The notes: generated from the sequence alone by a model not told the origin. A DNA stretch of 64,000 nt from Rufibacter tibetensis (GCF_001310085.1 NZ_CP012643.1:3912001-3976000), one strand, 5' to 3'; shown: positions 17,492 through 26,203, counted from the first letter of the stretch. Made by a program: numbers and translations.

Positions 17492-18031
17492 ATGTTTTAT
17501 ACAAGCGAAATCAAAGAGACAGCCCCACTACAGTTCAAGACGCCTTTGCAAGAAAAGGTTTATACGTCATTACATAAATTAGATATTCCCTTTCAGCGGG
17601 TTGACACTGACGATGCTATATCAATGGAGGACTGCATCGAGATCAACCGAAAGTTGAATATGAAAATGGTGAAGACCCTTTTCCTTTGCAATAGGCAACA
17701 GTCCGTATTCTACTTGTTTGTGACTACAGGTGATAAGCCGTTCAGTTCAAAAGCCTTCAGTAATGCCTTAGGTGCTGCTCGGTTATCTTTTGCACCTGAA
17801 GCGCTGTTAAACAGCATGCTGGGAACAAGTATAGGCGCCGCCACCGTTTATAGCGTACTACTGGACAGGGAAAACAAAGTACAGGTTGTATTTGATGAGG
17901 AGGTAGCTTCAGAGGAATGGTATGGTTGCAGCGACGGTACAACAACAGGCTACATGAAGGTTAAAACCACACATATTATTCATGATTTTCTGGAGTATGC
18001 ATCGCACAAGCCCACAGTGATACAAGTTTGA
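17492..18031 (+). CDS. proX: Prolyl-tRNA editing protein (YbaK/ProX type)
   Basis: This 179-residue cytoplasmic aminoacyl-tRNA deacylase of the YbaK/EbsC superfamily resembles the free-standing ProX/PrdX proteins that hydrolyse mischarged Ala-tRNA(Pro). Family features are the N-terminal helix (QEKVYTSLHKLDIPFQRVDT), the conserved Lys in NMKMVKTLFLCNR, the loop LGAARLSFAPEALL and the GTSIGAATVYS segment that shapes the active site. The protein is of normal length and intact. It follows the GNAT gene on the same strand. Confidence 0.85.
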   Translation: MFYTSEIKETAPLQFKTPLQEKVYTSLHKLDIPFQRVDTDDAISMEDCIEINRKLNMKMVKTLFLCNRQQSVFYLFVTTGDKPFSSKAFSNALGAARLSFAPEALLNSMLGTSIGAATVYSVLLDRENKVQVVFDEEVASEEWYGCSDGTTTGYMKVKTTHIIHDFLEYASHKPTVIQV

Positions 18032-18468
18032 ACGAGAGAGACAAAGTAGATCAGTTTACGTAATAATAAAGTTACTTCTATTTATTTGTCATCAAACACG
18101 TTTAGGTCTTCCACTACTACTAACGAATGCGGTTATGGAGGAACCCCGTTACCCTATGTGCGGAGCCAAACATGCGTTAACCCAACCCACTGTAGGTATT
18201 TGAATGGAACTGGTCTACTCAATATACTATTAGGTAGGTACCTCTTCAAACTATAAATTTTCTTCAAAATAATCCTTGCTTCAAATTCCTAATCCTCTGT
18301 TTGCCTGCGCATACTTTGCCCCACATATTCACTCCACATCTAGCAAGTGCTAACTGGATTATCAGTAGGGGGAAATAAGAAATTAACAGGTTCAACTCAT
18401 GTTGTTGTGATAGTTTATTACATACTTAAAAGGTTAACAGTCATTTGCAAGAGACAATCTCTCCAATC
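18032..18468. other. Intergenic region, no gene seen
   Basis: This is about 440 bp before the DNA-kinase-like gene. It becomes AT-rich toward the gene. I see no reading frame, repeat or promoter that I can support. Confidence 0.4.
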
Positions 18469-19449
18469 ATGAGTTCACATTTTGTAAAATTAAGGGCGCC
18501 TAAGAGATCAAATGTATATTATACATATTGGAAGTTCGCCCAATTGCGACAGCAGGTTTTCTTAAACCGCATCGTTGATCAACAAGGGCCTTGGACTGAC
18601 GATCCTATTCTTAGGCACCATAGGTTTACTAATGTGTTCCGTGCCTCTGACCGGGTTAGCCAGCAATTAATTAAGCTGCAATATGAATTTGATCTCTCTC
18701 CAAAAGAAGTATTCTTTAGAACTATGTTGTTTAAAATCTTCAATAAGATTGAAACATACAGATTTCTGGAGAAGGAGTTAGGGGAAGTAAGTTATTCAAA
18801 CTTCAACTTGCGGGAATATGATAGCCTACTTACCTACCGAATGTCAATAGGTAAGCCAATCTATTCTGCAGCATATATAATGCCCTCTGCTGGAAACGTA
18901 TTTGGTCATAAGCTAAAGCATAGTAATCATTTGGATTTGCTCACAATGATGATGGAAGACAGAGCTTACGAACAGATTGCGAGCGCGAAATCTTTAGAAT
19001 CTGTTTATAAAATAATACTTTCATACCCTTCTTTTGGCAGATTCTTGGCTTTCCAATATACCATTGACCTCAATTACAGTTCTCTCATTAATTTTTCTGA
19101 AATGGACTTTGTTGTGGCAGGTCCGGGTGCAAAAAATGGTATTCTAAAATGTTTTGAGTCACTTGGAGATTATTCCCTTGAGGACACTATACGATGGATG
19201 GCTGATAACCAAGAAGAGGAAGCAGCAATGTTCGAATTTGAAGCCCCAAATCTGGGAGGACGGAGAATGCAACTTATCGATTGCCAAAATGTATTCTGTG
19301 AGGTAGATAAGTACCTCCGGGTAGCTCATCCAGAAATAACTGGGAGTTCTGGTAGAAAGAGGATAAAACAATCCTTTAAGCCTTCTGCTGCACCCATAGA
19401 GGTTATGTTCCCTCCTAAGTGGGGTGTCAATTTTCAAAAAGAAAAATAA
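18469..19449 (+). CDS. 5-hmdU DNA kinase / alpha-GPT-pyrophosphorylase helical-domain family protein
   Basis: With the ATG at 18469 the protein has 326 residues; an in-frame TTG at 18445 would add eight. The N-terminal part (NVYYTYWKFAQLRQQVF, GPWTDDPILRHHRFTNVFR, ASDRVSQQLI) has the pattern of the helical family described in phage DNA hypermodification. Members are called 5-hmdU DNA kinase helical domain or alpha-glutamyl/putrescinyl-thymine pyrophosphorylase. In phages they act on hydroxymethyl-uracil in DNA to prime modified thymines. Bacterial copies also occur in predicted conflict systems, and their biochemistry is unproven. The stop codon overlaps the ATG of a TIR-like gene by one base (TAATG), so the two were once translated together. 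It looks intact. The family call is from motif memory; the function here is inference. Confidence 0.75.
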   Translation: MSSHFVKLRAPKRSNVYYTYWKFAQLRQQVFLNRIVDQQGPWTDDPILRHHRFTNVFRASDRVSQQLIKLQYEFDLSPKEVFFRTMLFKIFNKIETYRFLEKELGEVSYSNFNLREYDSLLTYRMSIGKPIYSAAYIMPSAGNVFGHKLKHSNHLDLLTMMMEDRAYEQIASAKSLESVYKIILSYPSFGRFLAFQYTIDLNYSSLINFSEMDFVVAGPGAKNGILKCFESLGDYSLEDTIRWMADNQEEEAAMFEFEAPNLGGRRMQLIDCQNVFCEVDKYLRVAHPEITGSSGRKRIKQSFKPSAAPIEVMFPPKWGVNFQKEK

Positions 19450-19765
19450 TGGCAAAGGAAAGTGAGCGCAGACATGTGTTTATAAACCACCATTACAAAG
19501 ATGATGCACATTTTTTAAACTTACTGAACTCTTAAGAGGAGAGGGTATGGGGTACGAAATAGCCCAATAAGGGCTAAACCTGAAAACCAGAAAAGGCTAA
19601 ACTAAAGGAGAGTACCACAGCAGACCCTAGAGAGGCTTTAAAGAATGAAGGTATCTTGGGCTGGATAGGGATTGTACTCATAGGTAAAGAAACTTACTCA
19701 AGAGAAAGAGTAAACTGGGAAACTTAGGAGACAAGGTACACTAAAAAGTGGTGTCCTGATAGAGG
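19449..19765 (+). pseudogene. TIR-like (MTH538/DUF1863-type) effector gene, multiply frameshifted
   Basis: The ATG at 19449 overlaps the upstream stop (TAATG). Frame 1 reads MAKESERRHVFINHHYKDDA and on to a stop at 19533. Shifting +1 from 19531 gives LKRRGYGVRNSPIRAKPENQ then KRLN and a stop at 19603, then VPQQTLERL, a stop, and RMKVSWAG with another stop. A further shift at about 19671 gives IVLIGKETYSRERVNWET and a stop at 19725. Joined, these pieces follow the consecutive signatures of MTH538-type TIR-like proteins (HVFISHH-KDD, KxGxxVRNSSIRAKPxNQ, RMKISWAG, VLIGKETxxxxWVNWEI). At least two frameshifts and three internal stops make the gene non-functional. Remnants become unreadable after about 19765. 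Confidence 0.75.
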
Positions 19766-19772
19766 TTTGGAA

Positions 19773-19865
19773 GGATAGAACCCTACGAACCACACACTGT
19801 CAAAAAGGGGCTCGCACGGCTCAAATATCGTTGAAACAACAGATCATGGCAGACAACAGACATTT
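19773..19865 (-). repeat. Dispersed repeat, copy A
   Basis: Read on the plus strand, GATAGAACC...CACGGCTCAAAT followed by CGTTGAAACAACAGATCATG and GCAGACAACAGACATT aligns with the reverse complement of 45138-45230 (copy B). Identity is high in the last ~35 bases and moderate across a GAGCCGTGCGA / TCGTAGGGTTC stem. It sits just after the broken TIR-like gene. Confidence 0.6.
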
Positions 19866-19974
19866 TAATAAAGAATAGAGTCCAAAAATCCGAGTGGATC
19901 CAAATGTGTGTTTTCTTAAGTCCACACTCGATTATAGAAGTGCCGACACCAATTTAAATTTAATCTAAATAGCT

Positions 19975-20005
19975 TTGGTTGGTTAAGAGTTGTTGTATAG
20001 TTTTG
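19975..20005 (+). promoter_or_regulatory. Bacteroidota-type promoter for the DUF4856-imelysin operon
   Basis: TTG at 19975-19977 is followed, after 20 bases, by TAGTTTTG at 19998-20005. This fits the Bacteroidota sigma-ABfr consensus (TTG, 19-21 bp, TAnnTTTG). The start codon is at 20047, allowing a leader of about 35 bases. Confidence 0.6.
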
Positions 20006-20018
20006 CAGGGTATTTGAA

Positions 20019-20030
20019 ATTAGTCTAAAT
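20019..20030. promoter_or_regulatory. Possible metal-regulator box ATTAGTCTAAAT
   Basis: TTAG-T-CTAA is a near-palindrome just downstream of the predicted transcription start, with a related TTTAATCTAAAT at about 19960-19970 overlapping the -33 region. Similar GTCTAAATA words lie upstream of the genes at 28573 (minus) and 30352. DtxR-family iron or manganese regulators bind TTAG...CTAA-type palindromes, so this is a candidate operator. The regulator is not in the window. Confidence 0.4.
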
Positions 20031-20046
20031 AACCAAATCAAAACAC

Positions 20047-21141
20047 ATGCTCTCTTTACTCACACGTAAGTCAGTTGCTGTTGCCAGCTTAGCCCTTTGT
20101 ACGATCTTCACTTCCTGCTCTGATGAGGACCAGGAGGTGTCATATACCGTTCCCTCCACTTACTCTTTTGAGAATGTAAACTACTCTGGACAGACAGATA
20201 GGATGGCAATGCTATCTGAACTGGATGCCTATGTAAAAACCGGGAACAATGGCGCTGTGCTGAACCTGCAGAAGATGAGGAACATGTATGCAAACACCAA
20301 TGCTCCTTTTAGCAGTGCCCAACTGAACAACTCAGGCAAGCAATTGAAGGATAAAACTATCCTTTCGGCCCAGAATATCATCGAGAGTTATTTTGAGAAA
20401 GCTGCCACTGCCAGCTTGTTAGCGGGTGCTCCAGCCACCAACGGTACTCCGGGTATCCTGACTACCGCAGACAACTCTAAGTACCTGGTAGATGCCAACG
20501 GGGTAGAGCCAGCCCAGGTAATCCAGAAAGGGTTGATGAGCGGGGTTTTCTATTACCAGGCAGTTGAGTCATACCTTACAGAGGCCAAAATTGGTGCCGC
20601 AGTAGATAATGCAACGGTAACCCCGGGCGAAGGCACTAAGATGGAGCACCACTTTGATGAGGCTTTCGGCTACTTTGGCGCCCCGGCAGATTTCCCTACC
20701 AACCTAAACAATCTTAAATTCTGGGCTAACTACAGCAACAAGGTAAATGCCACGTTAGGAACCAACAAGGCCATCATGGATGCCTTTTTGAAGGGCAGAG
20801 CGGCTATTTCAGCTAAAGACATGAAAGCTAAAGACGAGGCCATTGCCACCATCCGGACAGAGTGGGAGAAACTGGTAGCCGCCTCAGCTATTCTGGAACT
20901 GAACTTAGCTAAGACCCACATCGCTGATCAGGCGAAAAAGAGCCATTACCTTTCTGAGGCGCTTGGTTTTATCATGGGCCTGAAGTACAAAACCGATCGT
21001 AAGATCACCGATGCCCAGCACCAGGAGGTTTTAACCAAATTAGGCACCAACTTTTACGTAACCACCGCGGCAGACATTAACGCAGCCCTTAACATCATCA
21101 GTACCGCCTACGGGTTTGACAGTGTTAAATCTCAACTGTAG
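20047..21141 (+). CDS. DUF4856 lipoprotein of imelysin operon
   Basis: This 364-residue predicted lipoprotein (signal peptide with lipobox FTSC, Cys at about 25) matches DUF4856 throughout. The match includes the N-terminal YSFENVNYSGQTDRM AML stretch, the middle KMEHHFDEAFGYFGAP motif, and a mostly helical C-terminus ending ALNIISTAYGFD. In Bacteroidota, DUF4856 genes sit beside imelysin, HTTM and TonB-receptor genes, exactly as here, and are assumed to take part in iron or other metal uptake at the outer membrane or in the periplasm. The HHFDEAFGYFGAP segment resembles the metal-binding GxHxxE region of imelysins and could coordinate metal (inference). It is the first gene of the operon. 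Confidence 0.9.
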   Translation: MLSLLTRKSVAVASLALCTIFTSCSDEDQEVSYTVPSTYSFENVNYSGQTDRMAMLSELDAYVKTGNNGAVLNLQKMRNMYANTNAPFSSAQLNNSGKQLKDKTILSAQNIIESYFEKAATASLLAGAPATNGTPGILTTADNSKYLVDANGVEPAQVIQKGLMSGVFYYQAVESYLTEAKIGAAVDNATVTPGEGTKMEHHFDEAFGYFGAPADFPTNLNNLKFWANYSNKVNATLGTNKAIMDAFLKGRAAISAKDMKAKDEAIATIRTEWEKLVAASAILELNLAKTHIADQAKKSHYLSEALGFIMGLKYKTDRKITDAQHQEVLTKLGTNFYVTTAADINAALNIISTAYGFDSVKSQL

Positions 21142-21217
21142 TTGCTGCCCAAGCAGATAATCTTTTAAACCTAAATGAGCAGCAACTGCGGCGTTTCAAG
21201 ATGCCCTGGTTGCTGCT
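21141..21217 (+). terminator. Possible attenuator: mutually exclusive hairpins
   Basis: Three complementary blocks occur: GTTGCTGC (21141-21148), GCAGCAAC (21179-21186) and GTTGCTGC (21209-21216). The middle block can pair with either flank. Pairing with the last one makes a hairpin followed by TTTTT, a weak intrinsic terminator with a 22-base loop. Pairing with the first would prevent it. It lies between the DUF4856 and imelysin genes. Confidence 0.45.
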
Positions 21218-21235
21218 TTTTGCATTCATATTCCT

Positions 21236-22357
21236 ATGGCAAACCATAAATTTCATCCAATTGCAGCGGCCTTATTTTGTCTGGTTCTACTGGCTGGCTG
21301 CAGTTCCAAAGAAGAGGACACCCCTACCTCTGAATATGACCGCAAACTTATGTTAGCGAATTACGCCGACAACCTCCTTTTGCCTGGCTACATAGCCTTT
21401 AAGGCCGAGGTAGGGGAGATGGCTACCGCAATCACTTCTTTTACGGCAAACCCTTCTTCTGCAACGCTAACCAACGCCCGCAAGGAGTACCAAGAAGCCT
21501 ATCTTGCCTGGCAGACGGTTAGTATGTATGAGTTTGGCCCCGCCGATGAGCAGATGCTGCGCAATACTCTGAATATCTATCCTGTTACGGTCAACCAGAT
21601 TGAAAGCAACGTGAACAGCGGCACGTATGATCTGGGAGCCAGCGCCAACCTAGCTGCGCAAGGGTTTCCGGCCATAGATTACCTGCTGTTCGGGCAGGCT
21701 ACCCAAGAGGCGGTAGTGGAAAAATTTGCCTCGGCTGCTCAAGCGGCTAACCGCAAAAAGTATCTGCAGGACATCACCGCCAAAATAAAGCAAGTGGTGG
21801 ATGCTACGCACACCGCCTGGACCTCCGGCAACACTGCCCAAAGCTTTAGAGAATCCGGAGGAACGGCTGTTGGAAGTTCGGTAGGCAATCTGGTGAATCA
21901 GCTGAACTTTGAGATAGACCTTACCAAACGGGCAAAAGTGGGTATCCCGGCTGGTAAATTCACAGCAGGTACTTCCCAGCCGGAACGTACCGAAGCCTTC
22001 TACAGCAAAAACTCGCTGGCTTTGCTGAAGCGCAACCTGGAAGCAAACAGGGCAATCTTTCTGGGGCAATCAGCCGCAGGGGTGAACGGCCCAGGTTTAG
22101 ATGATTACCTCAACCATGTGGATGCTGCTAAAAAGTACAATGGGAAAAGCCTTGCGGAAGCCATCACCCAGCAGTTTGATGCTGCCCTTGCCGCAGTAAA
22201 TGCGATCACGGTGCCCTTGTCTGAGGCGGTGAGCACCCAGCCACAGGCAGTGAACAAGGTGTATGAAGAACTGCAGAAGCTGATTGTGTTAACCAAAACC
22301 GATCTGCCGGCAGCCTTAGGAGTGAGCATTACCTACACCGATAACGACGGAGACTAA
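21236..22357 (+). CDS. Imelysin-family (M75-type) lipoprotein
   Basis: This 373-residue lipoprotein (lipobox LLAGC, Cys at about 22) is probably periplasmic. It is an all-helical imelysin-like protein: LMLANYADNLLLPGY, LAWQTVSMYEFGPADEQMLR, INTYPVTVNQIE-like and GFPAIDYLLFGQ are typical of the Bacteroidota imelysin group. Imelysins resemble EfeO and ICMP, which bind metal in iron acquisition; protease activity is doubtful for most members. The GxHxxE motif of the M75 family is not evident. It is the second gene of the DUF4856-imelysin-HTTM-TonB-receptor operon, and a role in iron delivery to the receptor is inferred from this conserved context. Confidence 0.9.
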   Translation: MANHKFHPIAAALFCLVLLAGCSSKEEDTPTSEYDRKLMLANYADNLLLPGYIAFKAEVGEMATAITSFTANPSSATLTNARKEYQEAYLAWQTVSMYEFGPADEQMLRNTLNIYPVTVNQIESNVNSGTYDLGASANLAAQGFPAIDYLLFGQATQEAVVEKFASAAQAANRKKYLQDITAKIKQVVDATHTAWTSGNTAQSFRESGGTAVGSSVGNLVNQLNFEIDLTKRAKVGIPAGKFTAGTSQPERTEAFYSKNSLALLKRNLEANRAIFLGQSAAGVNGPGLDDYLNHVDAAKKYNGKSLAEAITQQFDAALAAVNAITVPLSEAVSTQPQAVNKVYEELQKLIVLTKTDLPAALGVSITYTDNDGD

Positions 22358-22398
22358 ACCAGCCCTGTTTACCAGAAAAGGTAAATGTAGAACGTCAC

Positions 22399-23781
22399 AT
22401 GCTAAGAGCCTTTAAAACCATCCTTGTCTCTCCCTTCTCAGCTGCTCCTTTAGCAGTCTTCCGCCTGTTGTTTGGCGCGATGATGCTGGGGAGTATCCTG
22501 CGGTTTGTGGCCAAAGGATGGGTGTATGAGCTCTACGTGGCTCCTAAAGTGTACTTTCCCTTCTACGGTTTTGAATGGGTGAAGCCTTTGGGAGAAACCG
22601 GCATGTACCTGCTATTTGGCCTAATGGGGCTTTCAGCTTTGGGCATCATGCTGGGGTTATTTTACCGCTGGTCCTCTGTTTTGTTTTTCCTGAGTTTTAC
22701 CTACGTAGAGCTCATAGACAAAACCAATTACCTGAACCACTACTACTTTGTAAGTATAATGGCTCTTCTGCTGATGTTGGTGCCCGCCCACCGGCACTTC
22801 TCCCTGGACGTGCTGCGGAAACCTGCCTTATGGGTGAACCAGGTGCCTAGATGGTGTCTTTTGATTTTCCAGCTACAGCTGGGGCTAGTGTATTTCTATG
22901 CGGGCATCGCCAAGCTGAACCCTGACTGGCTGCTGGAGGCCATGCCTCTTCGGTATTGGTTGCCGGCCCACAGTCATTTACCTGTCATTGGCCCTTTGCT
23001 GGATGAAGTGTGGGTGGCTTATGTGTTTTGTTGGTTTGGCGCCTTCTATGATCTAACCATCCCGTTTTTCCTATGGTTTCGTAAAACCAGGCCAATAGCT
23101 TATTTCACGGTAGTGGTTTTTCATGTGCTAACGGCAGTGCTGTTCCAGATTGGCATGTTCCCTTACATCATGATGGTGAGCACCTTGGTTTTTTTCTCAC
23201 CCGGCTTTCATGAGAAGATCCTGTACTATTTGCGTGGGGTGACCCATGTGCAACTACCTGAGAAACCAATTTCGCCCTCTTTTTCTAAAATAAGCCAAAA
23301 AACACTGTTAGGATGCCTGGCTCTTCACTTCTGTGTGCAGATGTTGATGCCCTGGCGCTTTCTCCTTTACCCCGACAAGCTTTTCTGGACGGAGCAGGGG
23401 TATCGTTTCTCCTGGAGGGTAATGCTGATGGAGAAAACCGGGACTGCTTTTTTCTACGTGCGGGACCCTCGAACCGGACAGGAAACAGAAATCCATAACC
23501 CCCATTACCTCACCGTTAACCAGGAGAAGATGGTGGCCACCCAGCCCGACATGCTCCTGCAATTTGCTCATATGCTGCACAAGGACTTTAAAGCCAAAGG
23601 TATTCCGGATCCTCAGGTACGTGCGGAAGTATATGTCACCATGAACGGCCGGGGAAGCCGGCTGCTGATAGATCCTGATTTCAACCTGGCGGCGGCTAAG
23701 GAAAGTTTCCGTGCCAAAACCTGGATTTTGCCTTTTGATGAAAAAGCCCTGCACCCTAAAGCCGTAGGGCAAAAAAACTAA
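22399..23781 (+). CDS. HTTM-domain (vitamin-K gamma-carboxylase-like) membrane protein
   Basis: This 460-residue integral membrane protein has a horizontally transferred transmembrane (HTTM) domain. The first ~300 residues contain about seven to eight hydrophobic helices, including AVFRLLFGAMMLGSIL, YLLFGLMGLSALGIMLG and LVYFYAGIAKLNPDWLLEA. The last of these (FYAGIAKLNPDWL) is a hallmark of the family. The C-terminal ~130 residues are soluble. HTTM proteins are distant relatives of vitamin-K-dependent gamma-carboxylase, but no bacterial reaction has been established for those in imelysin operons. It lies between the imelysin and TonB-receptor genes; its stop is one base from the receptor start, so they are almost certainly co-expressed. 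Confidence 0.9.
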   Translation: MLRAFKTILVSPFSAAPLAVFRLLFGAMMLGSILRFVAKGWVYELYVAPKVYFPFYGFEWVKPLGETGMYLLFGLMGLSALGIMLGLFYRWSSVLFFLSFTYVELIDKTNYLNHYYFVSIMALLLMLVPAHRHFSLDVLRKPALWVNQVPRWCLLIFQLQLGLVYFYAGIAKLNPDWLLEAMPLRYWLPAHSHLPVIGPLLDEVWVAYVFCWFGAFYDLTIPFFLWFRKTRPIAYFTVVVFHVLTAVLFQIGMFPYIMMVSTLVFFSPGFHEKILYYLRGVTHVQLPEKPISPSFSKISQKTLLGCLALHFCVQMLMPWRFLLYPDKLFWTEQGYRFSWRVMLMEKTGTAFFYVRDPRTGQETEIHNPHYLTVNQEKMVATQPDMLLQFAHMLHKDFKAKGIPDPQVRAEVYVTMNGRGSRLLIDPDFNLAAAKESFRAKTWILPFDEKALHPKAVGQKN

Positions 23782-23782
23782 T

Positions 23783-26203
23783 ATGCGTAGCCTTCTTCTT
23801 TTATTGTTTCTTTTAAGTAGCCTTCAGTTCTCGATGGCGCAGACCTACAGTATCTCAGGCACCATCACCAACATGGCAGGCCAGCAGCCTGCCCCAAAAG
23901 CGGAGGTATTGCTGGCAGAGAAGGGACAAATGGTGAAAGCTGATGGGCAAGGTCATTACCTCTTCCAAGACCTGCCCGCCGGTACGTACACCCTGACGGC
24001 TTTCAGCTACGGCCTAGGTAGCCTCACGCAGCAAGTCACCATCACTAATGCGAATGTAACCTTGCATTTCGGTTTAAAGCCCTTGGAAGGGGTTTTGAAA
24101 GAGGTGAAAGTAAAAGGGGAAAGAGCCAGGGATCTTGGTATTTCCCGTCTACGGTCAGTGGAAGAGTCTGCCATCTACGAAGGGAAGAAAAGTGAGGTGA
24201 TCATGATGAGTGAGGTCACCGCTAACCTGGCTACCAACAACAGCCGTCAGGTGTTTGCCAAAGTAGCTGGCTTGAACATCTGGGAAAGCGATGGGGCCGG
24301 TCTGCAACTGGGAATTGGCGGCAGAGGACTTAGCCCTAACCGAACCTCAAACTTCAATACCCGCCAGAACGGCTATGACATCAGCGCCGATGCCTTAGGA
24401 TACCCCGAAAGTTACTATACACCACCCACCGAAGCATTGGACCGCATAGAGGTAGTTCGAGGCGCGGCTTCTCTGCAATACGGCACTCAATTTGGCGGTA
24501 TGCTAAACTTTGTAATGAAAGAAGCACCGGAGGACAAGCCCTTTGAGTTGGTAAGCCGCCAGACGGGTGGTTCTTTCGGGTTATTCAGTTCCTTCAATAG
24601 CATTGGGGGCAAAAAGGGCAAGTTCCACTATTATAGCTTCTACCAATACAAGCGCGGAGATGGCTGGCGGTCGAACTCTGGGTTTGATGTGCACACGGCA
24701 TATGGCAATGTGCACTATCAGCCAACCGAGGATCTTGAGATAAAGCTTGATTACACCTATATGAATTACCTGGCGCAGCAGCCTGGTGGTTTAACCGATG
24801 CTGCCTTCTCTCAGAATCCACGTCAGTCGTTAAGAGACCGTAACTGGTTTGAGGTGAAATGGAACCTGATTGCCCTTTCACTAGACTACAGGTTTAATGA
24901 TCGCACAAAGCTGAACATCCGGAACTTTGGTTTGCTGTCTGAGCGCAATGCCTTGGGCTACCTGGAGAAAATAAACCGGCCTGATCCTATGCAGGAAAGG
25001 TTGCTGTTGAAAGACAAGTTCCGCAACTTCGGCAATGAGACCCGCCTGATTCACAGGTATACTCTTTTGGGTAATTCCTCTACTCTACTGGTAGGTACCC
25101 GTTATTACCACGGCTTCACTGATCAGAAACAGGGGAATGGTTCTGCCGGATCAGGCCCTGATTTCAGATACTACCCATATAATAACAACCCCAGCATCTC
25201 TGACTACGACTATCCAAGCCGAAACCTTTCGGTTTTCACAGAGAACATCTTCAACATCACCGACAAGTTCAGCCTCACGCCCGGAGTCCGCTACGAGTGG
25301 ATCAGGACCAAGGCAGAGGGCCGTTATGATATTGTGAATAAAGACCAGGCCGGAAACGTGCTGTACGAAGAGCGGGTGCCGGAAAGCCGGAGCAGTACCC
25401 GAGGGCTGGTGCTATTTGGCCTGGGCGTGAGTTACAAGCAAAACGATCACCTGGAAATTTACGGAAACATCTCCCAGAACTACCGGGCCATCAACTTCAA
25501 CGATATGCGGGTAGTGAACGCCAACATCAGGATAGATCCTAACCTGAATGATGAGAAAGGCTATAGTGCCGATCTGGGTGTGCGTGGGGGAATAGCAGAC
25601 TTAGTCAACTTTGACGTGAGCTTGTTTACCCTGGTATATGACAACCGTTTGGGGTTGAAACCGCAGAAGGACGAGGTCTTGTTTACCAACTACCTGCTGC
25701 GTACCAACATAGGTAAGTCCAGAAACAGAGGCGTTGAAACTTTCGCTGAAGCTGACATTCTGAAACTGCTGTATGGCAAGGAACACCGGACTGGCTTGTC
25801 AATCTTCTCTAACGTTACCCTGGTAGAAGCGAAATACCTGATAGAGGAAAACGTGTTCAAAGACAAGAAAGTGGAATTAGCACCTTCGCTTATCGCTAAA
25901 ACAGGTTTGAGCTTAAAACGGGACCAGTTTAAGCTTTCTTACCAATATGCCTACACCTCAGAGCAATTCACAGATGCCACTAACAGTGTAAGCGAACCAA
26001 CGGCAGTATTCGGTAAAATTCCGGCATATTGGGTGATGGATTTATCTGGTAGCTACACCTACAAACGCTTTACTTTAGAGACGGGAATAAACAACTTAAC
26101 AGATAACCGGTACTTTACCCGCAGAGCTACTGCTTATCCGGGGCCGGGTATTATTCCATCAGATGCGCGAAATCTTTATGTTACCCTTCAGTTTAAGCTT
26201 TAG
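23783..26203 (+). CDS. TonB-dependent receptor, FecA-like
   Basis: This 806-residue outer-membrane active transporter has a signal peptide (1-19, ending SMAQ), an N-terminal carboxypeptidase-regulatory-like domain (about 22-105), a plug domain (about 125-250, with LDRIEVVRGAASLQYGTQFGG) and a 22-strand beta-barrel ending in aromatic-rich YVTLQFKL. The plug segment IGGRGLSPNRTSNFNTRQNG is of the FecA type, suggesting ferric-citrate or ferric-chelate uptake. Position in the imelysin/HTTM operon supports metal import. It starts one base after the HTTM stop codon. No regulatory signalling extension is seen. Confidence 0.93.
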   Translation: MRSLLLLLFLLSSLQFSMAQTYSISGTITNMAGQQPAPKAEVLLAEKGQMVKADGQGHYLFQDLPAGTYTLTAFSYGLGSLTQQVTITNANVTLHFGLKPLEGVLKEVKVKGERARDLGISRLRSVEESAIYEGKKSEVIMMSEVTANLATNNSRQVFAKVAGLNIWESDGAGLQLGIGGRGLSPNRTSNFNTRQNGYDISADALGYPESYYTPPTEALDRIEVVRGAASLQYGTQFGGMLNFVMKEAPEDKPFELVSRQTGGSFGLFSSFNSIGGKKGKFHYYSFYQYKRGDGWRSNSGFDVHTAYGNVHYQPTEDLEIKLDYTYMNYLAQQPGGLTDAAFSQNPRQSLRDRNWFEVKWNLIALSLDYRFNDRTKLNIRNFGLLSERNALGYLEKINRPDPMQERLLLKDKFRNFGNETRLIHRYTLLGNSSTLLVGTRYYHGFTDQKQGNGSAGSGPDFRYYPYNNNPSISDYDYPSRNLSVFTENIFNITDKFSLTPGVRYEWIRTKAEGRYDIVNKDQAGNVLYEERVPESRSSTRGLVLFGLGVSYKQNDHLEIYGNISQNYRAINFNDMRVVNANIRIDPNLNDEKGYSADLGVRGGIADLVNFDVSLFTLVYDNRLGLKPQKDEVLFTNYLLRTNIGKSRNRGVETFAEADILKLLYGKEHRTGLSIFSNVTLVEAKYLIEENVFKDKKVELAPSLIAKTGLSLKRDQFKLSYQYAYTSEQFTDATNSVSEPTAVFGKIPAYWVMDLSGSYTYKRFTLETGINNLTDNRYFTRRATAYPGPGIIPSDARNLYVTLQFKL

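Noticed and set aside
18110-18210. Possible insertion-sequence end or tRNA-like structure
   Set aside because: GGAACCCCGTTACC and CCAACCCACTG blocks do not fold as a tRNA and do not match any inverted partner nearby.
18469-19865. Prophage
   Set aside because: The kinase-like family occurs in phages, but there are no structural, integrase or replication genes nearby and no attachment repeats were seen.
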